The position numbers were made by a program, and so were the translations under genes. DNA of 64,000 nucleotides from UBA1794 sp050946375 (GTDB taxonomy: Bacteria; Bacteroidota; Bacteroidia; Bacteroidales; Bacteroidaceae): assembly GCA_050946375.1 (NCBI GenBank), contig JBMNUT010000003.1:191985-255984 (forward strand), in the 5' to 3' direction. The notes beneath the pieces were generated by a model that saw nothing but the letters and a program-made list of their open reading frames with translations, had not been told where the DNA came from and did not search any database. Of this stretch, positions 43,513-52,875 are shown piece by piece; the stretch's first letter is position 1, and every line of letters begins with the position of its first letter.

Positions 43513-44931
43513 TTACCTCATCCATTTCCCTTTTTCCAAACGGATGAGGAAGATGCTGCCACGGAAGCAAAGCTCTATGCACATAGCGAGCCACACTCCC
43601 TTCAGACCAATGGAGGGTGCCAGCGAAGCCGCCAGCGTAAGCCGCACGGCCCAGATACTGAAAAAGTTCATCAGGCAAGGCACCAGCGTGTTTCCGGTGC
43701 CGACAAAGACGCCATACGCAATGATAGAGGCTGCAAACATGGGCTCGGCAAACGCTTCGATGCGCAGGGCCATGACTCCCAAGGAGCGTATTTCTTCGAC
43801 GGGAGTCATGATTCCGATGATTTGCGGTGCGGCAATGTACATGATTGCTCCCATCAGTCCCATAACGATCATGCCGAGATAGACCGTAATGTGGGCGAAA
43901 CGGAAAGTAAGCCGCTTCCGTCCGGCTCCCAGGCTTTGCCCCGTCAGAGTGGTGGCCGCATCGGCTATTCCATAGCCTGGCATGTAGCACAGACTTTCGG
44001 CGGTGATGGCAAACGAATTGGCTGCAATGGCGAATACGCCCAGCGGCGCAATGATGACAGTGGTCATGATCTGTGCGCCGCAGATTACGGCGTGTTCCAA
44101 AGCCATGGGCAGGCTTATTTTCGCAGCCTTCCGCAACATGTTTCGGGTAGGGCGGAAACTTCCTCGTGTGCCCAATAGCTTTAATTCCGAAGAACGCCGG
44201 TACAAATAAAACGTCATGAGCCCCGCCGTCAGCAGTTCGGCAAGTGCTGTCCCTAAAATCGCACCTTCCACTCCCAGCCCCGCACCGGGAATTTTCCAGA
44301 CGGAGCCGAGTATCTGAACATCCCGCGTAGGGAAAATCAGAAAGAAGTTGAAGATAATGTCCTCAACGCACATCAGAATGTTGAGAATGCTCGGTATATG
44401 CATGTTTCCGCTGCAGCGCAACATGCCGCCGGAGAGGAAGTTCAGCTGAAGCGTAGGGAGGAACAGGGCGAAAATGAGGAAGTAAAGCGATGCGTCGCGC
44501 CGGATGGCTTCGTCGCCGCCCAGCCAGACCGGCAGGACTCCGCTGATGGAGGCTCCGACGAGTGCCAGCAGGGCGCTGAAAAAGAATACGGCAACAAACG
44601 ACTGGCGGAGTATGGACCGCGCCGAATCGCTGTCGCCGGCTCCGATTGCATGCGCCACTTGCACGGTAAAACCGGTGGAAGCTGCGCCACACAGGCCCCC
44701 GAACAGCCAAGTGGTGGTAGACACCAGTCCGATAGAGGCGGAGGCGTTGGCACCCAGGCTGCCCACCATAGATGCATCGATGTACTGCATGGCTATGGAA
44801 GAGAACTGCGCCAGAATGGCCGGTATACTGAGTTGTACGACCAGTTGCAGCTGTTGGCGGAAAGTGAGTGGCTGTTTTTGCCGGATGAGCAGCAGCAACT
44901 GTTCTGTTTTCTTAGAGTTTAGCATTCCCAT
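43513..44931 (-). CDS. MATE family efflux transporter
   Basis: A 472-residue multidrug and toxin extrusion carrier with about twelve membrane helices in two halves. Seen: IPAILAQFSSIAMQYIDASMVGSLGANASASIGLV at the first helix pair (quoted ends only: IPAILAQFSS and DASMVGSLGA), LGTALAELLTAGLM, and GYGIADAATTLTGQSLGAGR in the second half. A second ATG six bases in (44925) is equally possible as start. The exported substrate is unknown. Confidence 0.92.
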   Translation of the reverse strand: MGMLNSKKTEQLLLLIRQKQPLTFRQQLQLVVQLSIPAILAQFSSIAMQYIDASMVGSLGANASASIGLVSTTTWLFGGLCGAASTGFTVQVAHAIGAGDSDSARSILRQSFVAVFFFSALLALVGASISGVLPVWLGGDEAIRRDASLYFLIFALFLPTLQLNFLSGGMLRCSGNMHIPSILNILMCVEDIIFNFFLIFPTRDVQILGSVWKIPGAGLGVEGAILGTALAELLTAGLMTFYLYRRSSELKLLGTRGSFRPTRNMLRKAAKISLPMALEHAVICGAQIMTTVIIAPLGVFAIAANSFAITAESLCYMPGYGIADAATTLTGQSLGAGRKRLTFRFAHITVYLGMIVMGLMGAIMYIAAPQIIGIMTPVEEIRSLGVMALRIEAFAEPMFAASIIAYGVFVGTGNTLVPCLMNFFSIWAVRLTLAASLAPSIGLKGVWLAMCIELCFRGSIFLIRLEKGKWMR

Positions 44932-45005
44932 GTCGTGCGAATAAGATAGCTTCCTGTGCCTTTTCCGTTATAAAGCGTGACCCTTTTGGAGTGGTTTTCG
45001 CGGCA

Positions 45006-45013
45006 CAAAAATA
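45006..45013 (-). promoter_or_regulatory. Bacteroides-type -7 box for the MATE gene
   Basis: Minus-strand TATTTTTG fits TAnnTTTG, 74 bases before the start codon. Confidence 0.5.
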
Positions 45014-45092
45014 AGACAGTTGCGGGAGAAAGCGTGTACCTGAATTACGGTTTGATGTATGGGCCTTATGTTTTTTCGGAAAGAGGGCAGGT

Positions 45093-47177
45093 TCAGTCGA
45101 AGAAATTCCAAGAGAGACCGAATTTCAGGATACTCGGATTGATCGGATAGTGCGGCGTCAGGAAATAGTTACCCGTACTTTGGTTCAGATGATACATCTG
45201 CACAAAGAATCGGGTCTGCTTCAGGTGGAAATTGATATATGCCGTCAATATGGGATATCCGCCTATGTCTACCTGGTCGTCGGGCGACTGAAGGTGGAAT
45301 TGGCCTATGGCCGGTGTGTAGGCCGGAGCCTTGTATTTCGTAAAGTAGCGCACGTCTACGCCCAACTGCAGGCGGAGTACGCGTTTTGCCAGGTAGGCGT
45401 CAATATAAAGGTTATGGTAAAGCGACAAAGTGGGCAAGGGCAATTCGCTGCCGGTGGACTGCTGCCAGTTGACTTCGTTATCCAAATGGAGAATTCCCAG
45501 CTTGAAGTCCTGACGAAGCATGGCGTTCAGCACCTGTATGCCGCTGGAAGCCTGCTCAGGAACTGCATTTCCGTTGAGATAGGTATAGTTCTGTATGTTC
45601 TCCATGCCGAAGAGCAAGCGTGTCCGCCAGCGTTTGATGTTGATTTCCCCTTCCACGCGGGTGCGGAACTCCTTCTTCATGTTGTCGTTGTCCCAGCGGT
45701 AATGGTTGGAATGGTAGTGGCGCAGATAGAAAGCCGGGAGCTGGTTGCTGACTTTCCCCCGCGCGATGAAAGAAACCGTATCCTTCCACAGCCGGAAGTT
45801 CAGGTCCAGATTGCCTCGCACGTCAAATTGCCCGATGGCTTCCCCCAGCAGTCCTACCGAACCGATTACGTCGTAATGCAGAAAGTGCCCCTGCCGTTTG
45901 CTCAACTCACCGCCGACGTAGACTTCGTTCTCCTTGTACGTGTCCATACCCGTGCCGGTCGAGTCGCGGGGCATTAGGCTTACGTTGCGGAACTCATGCT
46001 CGATGAAAGCGCGCAGGCTGGCTTTTGCATATTTGTTGAAGCCCTCGAGCAAAGAGATGGAGAAGGTGTTGCGTATGGAGAAGAAGTTTGTGCTGTCGGC
46101 GCTCATATTGTCCGAACGGAGGTAGGTGTTCGGATAACTGAAGCTCGTGAGATTGGCCGAACGGTCATTGTTCGACTGGAAAGTATGCTTGTTCGTCTGG
46201 ATGCGCATCGTGTGGGTAAACGATGTGACCGGTATGTATTCCTCGATGCGCATCGTGTCCTGCACGATGGAATCGGCTGAAGCCGTGTGAATCGTGTCGT
46301 GTGGGGTAATCGTTTCCTCCGTATGGTTGAATCCGATGTTGTAGGAGTGCGTGAAAAAGATATCGTGCAACCGGTTACGGTTCCAGGCACTTGCTCCTCC
46401 ATCGTCGAACAAGACGGGCATTTCGGCGGCATCGAACTGGCGCGTGCCTTGCGCCATGGCTTCCGGATCGGTAATGTATCGGTCGTCGGTGATACCTCCG
46501 TTTTCCGACATCTTCAGGTAGTAATAGCCGTAGAGCACCTTAGCTTCGTAGCGGTCGCCCAGGTAGCTGGCAAAAAGTGAACCGTTGAATTGCGAATTGC
46601 TCTGGTTCTGATAGTAGCCGAGTGCGTACAGATAGTCTACCTTGAAGCCTACTGCGAACTCTTTCCCCGCGTTTCGGGAGAAATAGGCCTTGAAGCGTTT
46701 CTCGGAGTGCGAGCCGCTTCCGGCGAAAAAGTAGGATATATTGGTATAAGGGAGCTTCGAATTGGTAAAAGGGAAGTCGGCCGGGCCGGTATAGAAGAAG
46801 CTGTACGGGTCGAGCCAGTAGAGTTGGGAGAAAGTGGTCCGTTCGTTCCAGATGCGCGAGAGGCGCGGGCTGCCCAGATTGCCTAAGTGGTTGTAGTGCC
46901 CCGTAGGCCCTTCGTTGTGGTTCGTATTGGGAAAATTCAGGAAAGTAGTGTCGATTTCCGACGGGCGTACGGTGCCAAACCGGTCGTCCAGCTTCCATTG
47001 GTAAGGAGCCGGGTCTATCTCGTCGGTATTGACCCATACGGAATCTTCAGGAATCTCCCCGTTTGGGAGTTCAGTCGTAGTGGTATAAGTGGGATCCATG
47101 TTCGTATTTCCCACTTGGGCGCATAAGACTGAAGGAAAAAGGGCCGACAGAAAAACGAGGAGCAGGTTCTTTTTCAT
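45093..47177 (-). CDS. Putative outer-membrane porin (Bacteroidota putative-porin family)
   Basis: A 694-residue exported protein. A signal peptide (MKKNLLLVFLSALFPSVLCAQ) is followed by a polar N-terminal part and many alternating amphipathic strands (FKAYFSRNAGKEFAVGFKVDYL, RWRTRLLFGMENIQNYTYLNG), ending in phenylalanine within LSWNFFD, as for outer-membrane barrels. The family is widespread in Bacteroides, with unknown cargo. The start at 47177 is set by the signal peptide. A -7 box lies only 8 bases upstream, implying an almost leaderless mRNA. Confidence 0.85.
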   Translation of the reverse strand: MKKNLLLVFLSALFPSVLCAQVGNTNMDPTYTTTTELPNGEIPEDSVWVNTDEIDPAPYQWKLDDRFGTVRPSEIDTTFLNFPNTNHNEGPTGHYNHLGNLGSPRLSRIWNERTTFSQLYWLDPYSFFYTGPADFPFTNSKLPYTNISYFFAGSGSHSEKRFKAYFSRNAGKEFAVGFKVDYLYALGYYQNQSNSQFNGSLFASYLGDRYEAKVLYGYYYLKMSENGGITDDRYITDPEAMAQGTRQFDAAEMPVLFDDGGASAWNRNRLHDIFFTHSYNIGFNHTEETITPHDTIHTASADSIVQDTMRIEEYIPVTSFTHTMRIQTNKHTFQSNNDRSANLTSFSYPNTYLRSDNMSADSTNFFSIRNTFSISLLEGFNKYAKASLRAFIEHEFRNVSLMPRDSTGTGMDTYKENEVYVGGELSKRQGHFLHYDVIGSVGLLGEAIGQFDVRGNLDLNFRLWKDTVSFIARGKVSNQLPAFYLRHYHSNHYRWDNDNMKKEFRTRVEGEINIKRWRTRLLFGMENIQNYTYLNGNAVPEQASSGIQVLNAMLRQDFKLGILHLDNEVNWQQSTGSELPLPTLSLYHNLYIDAYLAKRVLRLQLGVDVRYFTKYKAPAYTPAIGQFHLQSPDDQVDIGGYPILTAYINFHLKQTRFFVQMYHLNQSTGNYFLTPHYPINPSILKFGLSWNFFD

Positions 47178-47185
47178 AAGCCCCG

Positions 47186-47193
47186 CAAAGGTA
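47186..47193 (-). promoter_or_regulatory. Bacteroides-type -7 box abutting the porin start codon
   Basis: Minus-strand TACCTTTG fits TAnnTTTG, and only eight bases separate it from the ATG at 47177. If used, the transcript would have a leader of a few bases at most. Confidence 0.5.
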
Positions 47194-47305
47194 GAAAATA
47201 AAAATGAAAGCATAAGCAGAAACCGCCGAAAGATGAACGGAGAAGTGGAATGCCTCTTCTCGGAAGGGCGTAAAGCGGGGAGGAGGAGCTTTTTAGGGGC
47301 TTCTT

Positions 47306-47337
47306 TTTGGCCGCGGGATAGAAAAAACGTATTTTCG
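47306..47337 (+). promoter_or_regulatory. Bacteroides-type -33/-7 promoter for the small lipoprotein gene
   Basis: TTTG (47306-47309), 20 bases, then TATTTTCG (47330-47337). The spacing is as expected for TTTG-N19-21-TAnnTTTG, with one mismatch in the -7 box. It gives a leader of about 30 bases. Confidence 0.65.
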
Positions 47338-47370
47338 CACGGTCAGAACATCACATAAACAGAAAAAATC

Positions 47371-47847
47371 ATGGTAAAGTATTGTATGAAAACGAATTGG
47401 TTCCTTGCCCTTGTGTTGGCAACGGGGTTGCTTTGTGCTTGCAGCAAGGAGAAGAAAACGGAAGAAAGCAGTGAGCCTCAGACGGAAAGTGCCGAGGATA
47501 TCGAGCGTTCCTATAAGGACCAGATAAAGGATGCCTTGCCTTCTTCGGAGGTTGTGGACAAGGCTGTCGAAGCCATCGACCACCTCGAAGTGGTAAAGGA
47601 TCAGGATGAAATGAAAATAGCCGTCGAAGGTCTGCGCCAGGATGTGGTCATTTTGCAGGATTTGCTGAAGAAGTATCGGGCTACCGGCGAGGAGAAATTC
47701 AAGCAGCAGGCCATGACTATCGCCCTGAAGGCACGCGAGATTCAGAAAAAGATACGCGAGGCCGGCGTCGTACCGGAGGGGAAACAAATGACGGAGGCAG
47801 GCGATTTGTTTGGAGAGCTGGAGAAGGCTTGGGCAGAACTGCAGTGA
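47371..47847 (+). CDS. Small lipoprotein, unknown function
   Basis: A 158-residue protein with a lipoprotein signal (hydrophobic residues 10-21, LLCAC with Cys24). The mature part is charged and helical, probably coiled coil (KAVEAIDHLEVVKDQDEM, REIQKKIREAG). No known domain. A second in-frame ATG at 47386 (MKTNWF) gives an equally good signal peptide. It has its own promoter, and its stop is followed by a repeat cluster. Confidence 0.7.
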   Translation: MVKYCMKTNWFLALVLATGLLCACSKEKKTEESSEPQTESAEDIERSYKDQIKDALPSSEVVDKAVEAIDHLEVVKDQDEMKIAVEGLRQDVVILQDLLKKYRATGEEKFKQQAMTIALKAREIQKKIREAGVVPEGKQMTEAGDLFGELEKAWAELQ

Positions 47848-47925
47848 CTTTTTCTTTTTTCCCTTGCCGCTTTTTTGTAAAAGTGCCTGCACTTTTTATC
47901 AATTTCCCTGCAGTATTTTCTTTTT
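47846..47925. repeat. Interspersed short-repeat cluster, copy 8
   Basis: Units CCCTTGCCGCTTTTTTG, AAAAGTGCCTGCACTTTTT and CCCTGCAGTATTTTC, spaced about 22 bases, directly after the lipoprotein gene. The middle unit pairs AAAAGTGC with GCACTTTT and could form the lipoprotein terminator. Confidence 0.7.
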
Positions 47926-47930
47926 TTGGT

Positions 47931-47938
47931 TACCTTTG
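47931..47938 (+). promoter_or_regulatory. Bacteroides-type -7 box for paaK
   Basis: TACCTTTG fits TAnnTTTG exactly, 60 bases before the start at 47999. Confidence 0.6.
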
Positions 47939-47998
47939 TCGGGTGAACCCCTAATACTCATCGATTAAAAACATCAATCATTTAAAACCTGAATCCCC

Positions 47999-49297
47999 AT
48001 GATATGGAATGAGACCATGGAGTGCATGGACCGCGAAACGCTGCGTAAAATACAAAGTGCACGCCTCAAGAAAATTGTAGACTATGTATATCACAACACG
48101 CCTTTCTACCGCAAAAAGATGCAGGAGATAGGCTTGACTCCCGAAGATATACAATCGATAGACGATATCTCCAAGCTCCCTTTCACCACGAAGTTCGACT
48201 TGCGCGACAATTATCCCTTCGGGCTGTGTGCAGTGCCTATGTCTGAGATTTGCCGCATCCATGCTTCTTCGGGAACGACCGGACGTCCTACCATTGTGGC
48301 CTATACCCGCAAGGATTTGCGCGTATGGACGGAGTGCGTTTCCCGTAGCTTTTATGCTTACGGTGCTGGCAGTGGCGATATTTTCCAGGTGTCTTATGGC
48401 TACAGCCTCTTCACCGGCGGAATGGGCGCGCACCAGGGAGCGGAGAACATCAATGCCGCCGTTATCCCCATGTCGAGTGGAAACACGGCCAAACAGATAC
48501 AACTGCTTCACGACCTGGGCGCAACGGCCATTTGCTGCACGCCGTCTTATGCGCTTCATCTGGCCGAGGCCATCGAGGAGTCACCTTATCCGCGCGAGGA
48601 ATTCAAGCTGCGCATCGGAGCTTTCGGTGCCGAGCCGTGGACGGAAGGCATGCGCAAGGAGCTCGAAGAGAAGCTGGGCCTGAAGGCATACGACATCTAC
48701 GGCCTGAGTGAAATAGCAGGGCCGGGCGTCGGATACGAATGCGAATGTCAGCACGGGACGCACCTGAACGAAGACCATTACTTCCCGGAAATCGTAGACC
48801 CCCAGACGCTTCAGCCGGTCGAGCCCGGGCAGACGGGCGAACTGGTCTTCACGCATCTCACCAAGGAAGGCATGCCGCTGATTCGCTACCGTACCAAGGA
48901 CCTCACTGCGCTGCATTATGAAAAGTGTGACTGCGGCAGGACTCTGGTCCGCATGGACCGCATTCTGGGACGGAGCGACGATATGCTCATCATCCGGGGT
49001 GTGAATGTCTTTCCGTCGCAAGTGGAGTCGGTTATTACGGAACTGCCCCAGTTCGAGCCGCATTACCTGCTCGTGGTGGACCGCGTGAACAATGCCGATA
49101 CGATGGAATTGCGCGTGGAAGTCCGTCCCGAATATTATAGCGACGAAATCAATAAGCTGGTCGCTTTGAAGAATTTGCTGCATGCCCGTTTGCAAAGCGT
49201 GCTGGGGCTTTCGGTCAATGTCAAGCTCGTAGAGCCTAAATCCATCGAGCGCAGTACGGGAAAAGCCAAGCGGGTCATTGACAACCGCAAACTCTGA
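47999..49297 (+). CDS. paaK: Phenylacetate-CoA ligase
   Basis: A 432-residue aryl-CoA ligase of the ANL superfamily. Motifs: RIHASSGTTGRPTIVAYTRKDL (P-loop), YDIYGLSEIAGPGVGYECE, GELVFTHLTKEGMPLIRYRTKD, RSDDMLIIRGVNVFPSQVE, and the C-terminal lysine region STGKAKRVIDNRK. In gut anaerobes this enzyme usually activates phenylacetate or other arylacetates and is encoded next to an ACT protein and indolepyruvate oxidoreductase (iorAB). Here the ACT gene follows by 40 bases but iorAB is not adjacent. Confidence 0.92.
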   Translation: MIWNETMECMDRETLRKIQSARLKKIVDYVYHNTPFYRKKMQEIGLTPEDIQSIDDISKLPFTTKFDLRDNYPFGLCAVPMSEICRIHASSGTTGRPTIVAYTRKDLRVWTECVSRSFYAYGAGSGDIFQVSYGYSLFTGGMGAHQGAENINAAVIPMSSGNTAKQIQLLHDLGATAICCTPSYALHLAEAIEESPYPREEFKLRIGAFGAEPWTEGMRKELEEKLGLKAYDIYGLSEIAGPGVGYECECQHGTHLNEDHYFPEIVDPQTLQPVEPGQTGELVFTHLTKEGMPLIRYRTKDLTALHYEKCDCGRTLVRMDRILGRSDDMLIIRGVNVFPSQVESVITELPQFEPHYLLVVDRVNNADTMELRVEVRPEYYSDEINKLVALKNLLHARLQSVLGLSVNVKLVEPKSIERSTGKAKRVIDNRKL

Positions 49298-49337
49298 ATT
49301 TCATTAGACTCTCCTTCATTCTAAAAAACTGATTATT

Positions 49338-49763
49338 ATGGAAGCAAAACAATTGTCCATCTTTTTGGAAAATAAGACCGGACGCCTGACCGAAGTGACT
49401 CAGGTGTTGGCTCGCGAAGGGATTAACCTTTCAGCGTTGTGTATTGCCGAAAATGCCGATTTTGGCATATTGCGTGGTGTGGTTTCCGAGCCGGATCGGG
49501 CGTATCAGGTATTGAAAGAGAACCATTTCGCTGTCAGTATTACCAATGTCGTAGGCTTTTCTTGTCCGAACACCCCGGGCAGTCTGGCGCAAGTGCTTTC
49601 TTATTTGTCGGATGCTGGCGTCTTTATAGAATATATGTACTCCTTTGCCAACGGAGACAGTGCCAATGTGATTATCCGTCCTACGGATATGAAACAGTGC
49701 ATCCAGGTCCTGCAGGAAAAGCGGGTCGAGTTGTTGGCGGCCAGCGACCTGTATAAGTTGTAA
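49338..49763 (+). CDS. Tandem ACT-domain amino-acid-binding protein
   Basis: A 141-residue protein of two ACT domains (residues 1-67, QLSIFLENKTGRLTEVTQVLA; residues 69-141, VGFSCPNTPGSLAQVLSYLS). It probably binds an aromatic or branched amino acid and regulates the neighbouring ligase or its gene. It follows paaK by 40 bases and is followed by an intrinsic terminator. Confidence 0.88.
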   Translation: MEAKQLSIFLENKTGRLTEVTQVLAREGINLSALCIAENADFGILRGVVSEPDRAYQVLKENHFAVSITNVVGFSCPNTPGSLAQVLSYLSDAGVFIEYMYSFANGDSANVIIRPTDMKQCIQVLQEKRVELLAASDLYKL

Positions 49764-49804
49764 AGTACTTCGGCTGTTTCCGTCGGACGTAGCCTGAATC
49801 AGAA

Positions 49805-49846
49805 AGCCGCTCCTTACCTTACGTGGGCAAGGAGCGGCTCTTTTTT
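49805..49846 (+). terminator. Intrinsic terminator after the paaK-ACT unit
   Basis: An 11-bp stem, AGCCGCTCCTT (49805-49815) with AAGGAGCGGCT (49829-49839), then six T (49841-49846). The convergent AddB-like gene ends at 49845, inside the T run. Confidence 0.9.
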
Positions 49847-52838
49847 AGTTTTTCCCCGCATCGCCGAAGTGACAGAGCGAGCGGCAATCGCAATAGGTGC
49901 AAAGTGTTTTGTCGCGACACGGGTAGAAAGGAACGGATGGATCGAAGATTTCCTTCAGCAACCCTCTCAGCCTTTCGCGGAATTCGGCTTCGTATTCTTT
50001 GGCAAAGTCCATCACCGGGACGGCTTTGCGGGGCTCGCCGATGCTGATTGCCGTAGAGTATCGGGGCGAAGTGGCCAGCCGTGGGTAAAACAGGGCGGGC
50101 CGTACAGGCTGGTTCCGGAGCTGCTTTTCGCTGTCCGGTGCATTGGCAATAGCGGCTTTCCTGCTGACTATGGCCGAATAGAAGAAGGCTTGGAAGGCAT
50201 AGTAGGGGCGGTCTTTTCCCGAGACGAACAGTTCTTCTACGGAAGCCGCATTCTTTTGTCTCTTACTGCCGGTCTTGTAGTCCATAATACGCAGGTATTC
50301 TCCTTGTGGGGCGGGCGTTTCCGAGGCAATCTGGCGGTCGAGCCGGTCGATAGTGCCTCCTATCCGGAGCGGAAGGAGGAGCTTTCCGGGCAATTCGAGG
50401 CTTATATCTTCCAAAACCGAGTGCTCGCAGGCTAAAACGGCAAAGGGTGTCCGCTGTTCGTCGTAGCGCAACAGGTTAATGATGAAAGTCTTTATCACAT
50501 TCCGATAGAGGAGGTGCAGACCGTTGTAGTGCAGTTTCTCGCCTTTCTTCAGGTGAAACAGTTGACTGGCGAAGACGCGGTCCAGCAAAAGCTCCAGCTT
50601 TTCCTTATCTTCCAGAAAGGAATGAATACTGGTGCGACTCACGATTTTCCTAGAATCGGGCAGGATTTGGCTGTAAAGCAGCTGCGCGGCATAGTGAAAG
50701 AGCGTCCCGAGTTGTGCCGAGTCTATGCCGTCTGTCATGTCTTGCGGGGCGCGCAATCGCAAAACGTGCTGCAGATAGAACCGGAGCGGGCAGTCGATGT
50801 AGCTGTTGAGGGCCGAAGGTGAGAAGAAGGCTTTCGGGTTCTTTCGTACATCGAAGCGTTCCTGGAGAAGAAGGCATACTTGTTGCGCCTTTTCTACCCC
50901 GCTCAATTCGAAAGAACAGGCGCTCTGTTGCGGAACCAGTGCGGCGCGCGACAGCAGACTGCTTTCTCCTTTTTCAGAGGTCAGAGAAGGATATTCCAGC
51001 AGGAACTGGAGCAAAAAGCGGGAAGCCTCGCGGGATACGGCGTTTTCCGAGAAGTCGTTGTAGAGAAAAGTCACGTCTTCCGCCCGTTGGAGCAGGCGGT
51101 AAAAATAATAGGCATAGACCGCGTCTTCGTATTCGGGAGTGGTCATTCCGAAAGCCTTGCGCAAATTGTACGGAATGAACGACGCCGAGCGGTTACTGCC
51201 CTTGGGCAAAAGTCCTTCGCCCAGCGAGAGTATGGCCAAGCGCTTGAAGTCCAGATTGCGCGTCTCGAGGATTCCCATGATTTGCAGACCTGCTGCCGGC
51301 TCGCCATGGAAGGGTATGGAGAGCTGCTGCAGCAACTTGGCGAGGAGGGTGCAGAGGGTTTCGGGCTGAAGGTCCAGAACGCCTTCTTCCATCAGGTCGT
51401 CCACGTGGCGCAAAGTGGTGTAGGTTTTGAAAAGCGCCTCGTGGTATAACTGGTTGAACAGATTGTCTTTTTCGTCTTCGCTCTGGCGGTCGCGATAGGC
51501 TGCGGCAATGCTTCGGATTGTGGCAAGCAGGTATTCCATGAGTTCCTTGCGGTCCGTATGCGGAGTGAAGAGCAGCGTCGAGGCTTCGTCGGCCTGCAAT
51601 TCCTGCGGAGTCGGGAAGAGGCGCATGGATTGCTGCAGGCTTTCGGCCAGTTTGTTGCCCTGGTTGGAGAGAAGGGCGAAGCAACTGTGGCGCAATACGC
51701 GCACTGCTTTTTCCAGGCGGAAGCAGTCGCGTTGTGCATCGTAGCCGTGTATCTGCAGGTCGAGGAGCGTGCTGATGAAGTCGACGATGGGCGTCTGCCG
51801 AAGCGGGAATCCCATGGTTACGTTGATTTCCTGCACCGCAGTCGACAGGGAGTGGCATACGGGCATCAGCAAAGCCTCGTTGCAAAGGACGATGGCATTC
51901 TCCCGTTCCGGGCAGTCGGCGGGCAGGTTGGCGGTCCATTCGGCCATATACCGCGCCTGGGCATTCTCCGTTTGGGCCGAGAGGCAGCGTATCTTTTTGG
52001 GGTGCGACAGGCAGTCGAAAGCGTCGTCCTGCAAGGCTTGCGGAAAATCGGCCAGGTTGCGGCGGATGAATTCGCCGGCTTCGTGATAGGGATTATCCTT
52101 ATAAAATCGGTCATAGTCCCAATAGAAGAGGGCTTTTCCCGTAGCTTGTGCCTGCCGGAAAAGGGTATGTTCCGACTTGTTCAGCACGTTGAATCCGACA
52201 AAAGCGTAGCAGTCGTAGTCGCCGAACCCGTCGTTTGCCGGTTTTTCCACTGCCTGCCGGTAGCGCATCCCTTCGTAGCCTGTGCCGGATTGGGCAAGTT
52301 CTTCGCGAAAACGGTGGTATATTTTGTCCAAGGCATTCCATAGTTTCATGAAACGCTCTTTCAGCTCTGTCTTGCGGTCGGGGCTGAAGTTGGCAAAAAA
52401 GAGGCGTATTGCTTCCACTTGTTCTTCGGTCAGGAAATCGTTGGAGGGCGATATTTCGCGCAGTTCGCTCAGGTTTTGGAAAAGTTGGTCGGCATCGACG
52501 AGGTTTTTGTCCAGGTCGTCGAAGTCGGAGATGAGCAGTTCACCCCAGAAATAGAAGTCGTCGAGCGTCTCCAGACTGCCCGTCTCTTCGCAAAAGATGC
52601 GGTGCAGTTCGCACACCATGCGTATGGGGTCGGCCGGAAGCAGCGAGGTTCTTTGCCCCATCAGCTCGCTGATGGTGAGGTAAGCGGGGGCCCATACGGG
52701 CTTATCGCTTAGCGGAGCGAGGCAATCGTTGAAGAACAAACCGGCGCGCTTATTGGGGAATACGACTGCCGTGCGGGAGAGATCGCCGGCGTGGCGGCGG
52801 TATAAATCACGAGCGACGAGCGAAAGAAAACTTTCCAT
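49845..52838 (-). CDS. AddB-like PD-(D/E)XK nuclease subunit
   Basis: A 997-residue protein. The N-terminal inactivated-helicase type fold (RTAVVFPNKRAGLFFNDCL) has no intact Walker A lysine motif. The C-terminal nuclease block has YIDCPLRFYLQH, GTIDRLDRQI, and RIMDYKTGSKR (PD-ExK acidic residues), and ends with TLCTYCDCRSLCHF; together with the cysteine in DCPLRF this matches the four-cysteine iron-sulphur motif of AddB. It lies 37 bases after the AddA-like gene. The pair replaces RecBCD for end resection in double-strand break repair. Named AddB-like by architecture; no symbol given because Bacteroidota sequences are diverged. Confidence 0.82.
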   Translation of the reverse strand: MESFLSLVARDLYRRHAGDLSRTAVVFPNKRAGLFFNDCLAPLSDKPVWAPAYLTISELMGQRTSLLPADPIRMVCELHRIFCEETGSLETLDDFYFWGELLISDFDDLDKNLVDADQLFQNLSELREISPSNDFLTEEQVEAIRLFFANFSPDRKTELKERFMKLWNALDKIYHRFREELAQSGTGYEGMRYRQAVEKPANDGFGDYDCYAFVGFNVLNKSEHTLFRQAQATGKALFYWDYDRFYKDNPYHEAGEFIRRNLADFPQALQDDAFDCLSHPKKIRCLSAQTENAQARYMAEWTANLPADCPERENAIVLCNEALLMPVCHSLSTAVQEINVTMGFPLRQTPIVDFISTLLDLQIHGYDAQRDCFRLEKAVRVLRHSCFALLSNQGNKLAESLQQSMRLFPTPQELQADEASTLLFTPHTDRKELMEYLLATIRSIAAAYRDRQSEDEKDNLFNQLYHEALFKTYTTLRHVDDLMEEGVLDLQPETLCTLLAKLLQQLSIPFHGEPAAGLQIMGILETRNLDFKRLAILSLGEGLLPKGSNRSASFIPYNLRKAFGMTTPEYEDAVYAYYFYRLLQRAEDVTFLYNDFSENAVSREASRFLLQFLLEYPSLTSEKGESSLLSRAALVPQQSACSFELSGVEKAQQVCLLLQERFDVRKNPKAFFSPSALNSYIDCPLRFYLQHVLRLRAPQDMTDGIDSAQLGTLFHYAAQLLYSQILPDSRKIVSRTSIHSFLEDKEKLELLLDRVFASQLFHLKKGEKLHYNGLHLLYRNVIKTFIINLLRYDEQRTPFAVLACEHSVLEDISLELPGKLLLPLRIGGTIDRLDRQIASETPAPQGEYLRIMDYKTGSKRQKNAASVEELFVSGKDRPYYAFQAFFYSAIVSRKAAIANAPDSEKQLRNQPVRPALFYPRLATSPRYSTAISIGEPRKAVPVMDFAKEYEAEFRERLRGLLKEIFDPSVPFYPCRDKTLCTYCDCRSLCHFGDAGKN

Positions 52839-52875
52839 GCGGTGCTTGTTTTTAAGAGATAGGGGGGATTCGGAT

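Noticed and set aside
51558..52343. A 261-codon plus-strand open frame inside the AddB-like gene
   Set aside because: Antisense shadow with no recognisable motif.
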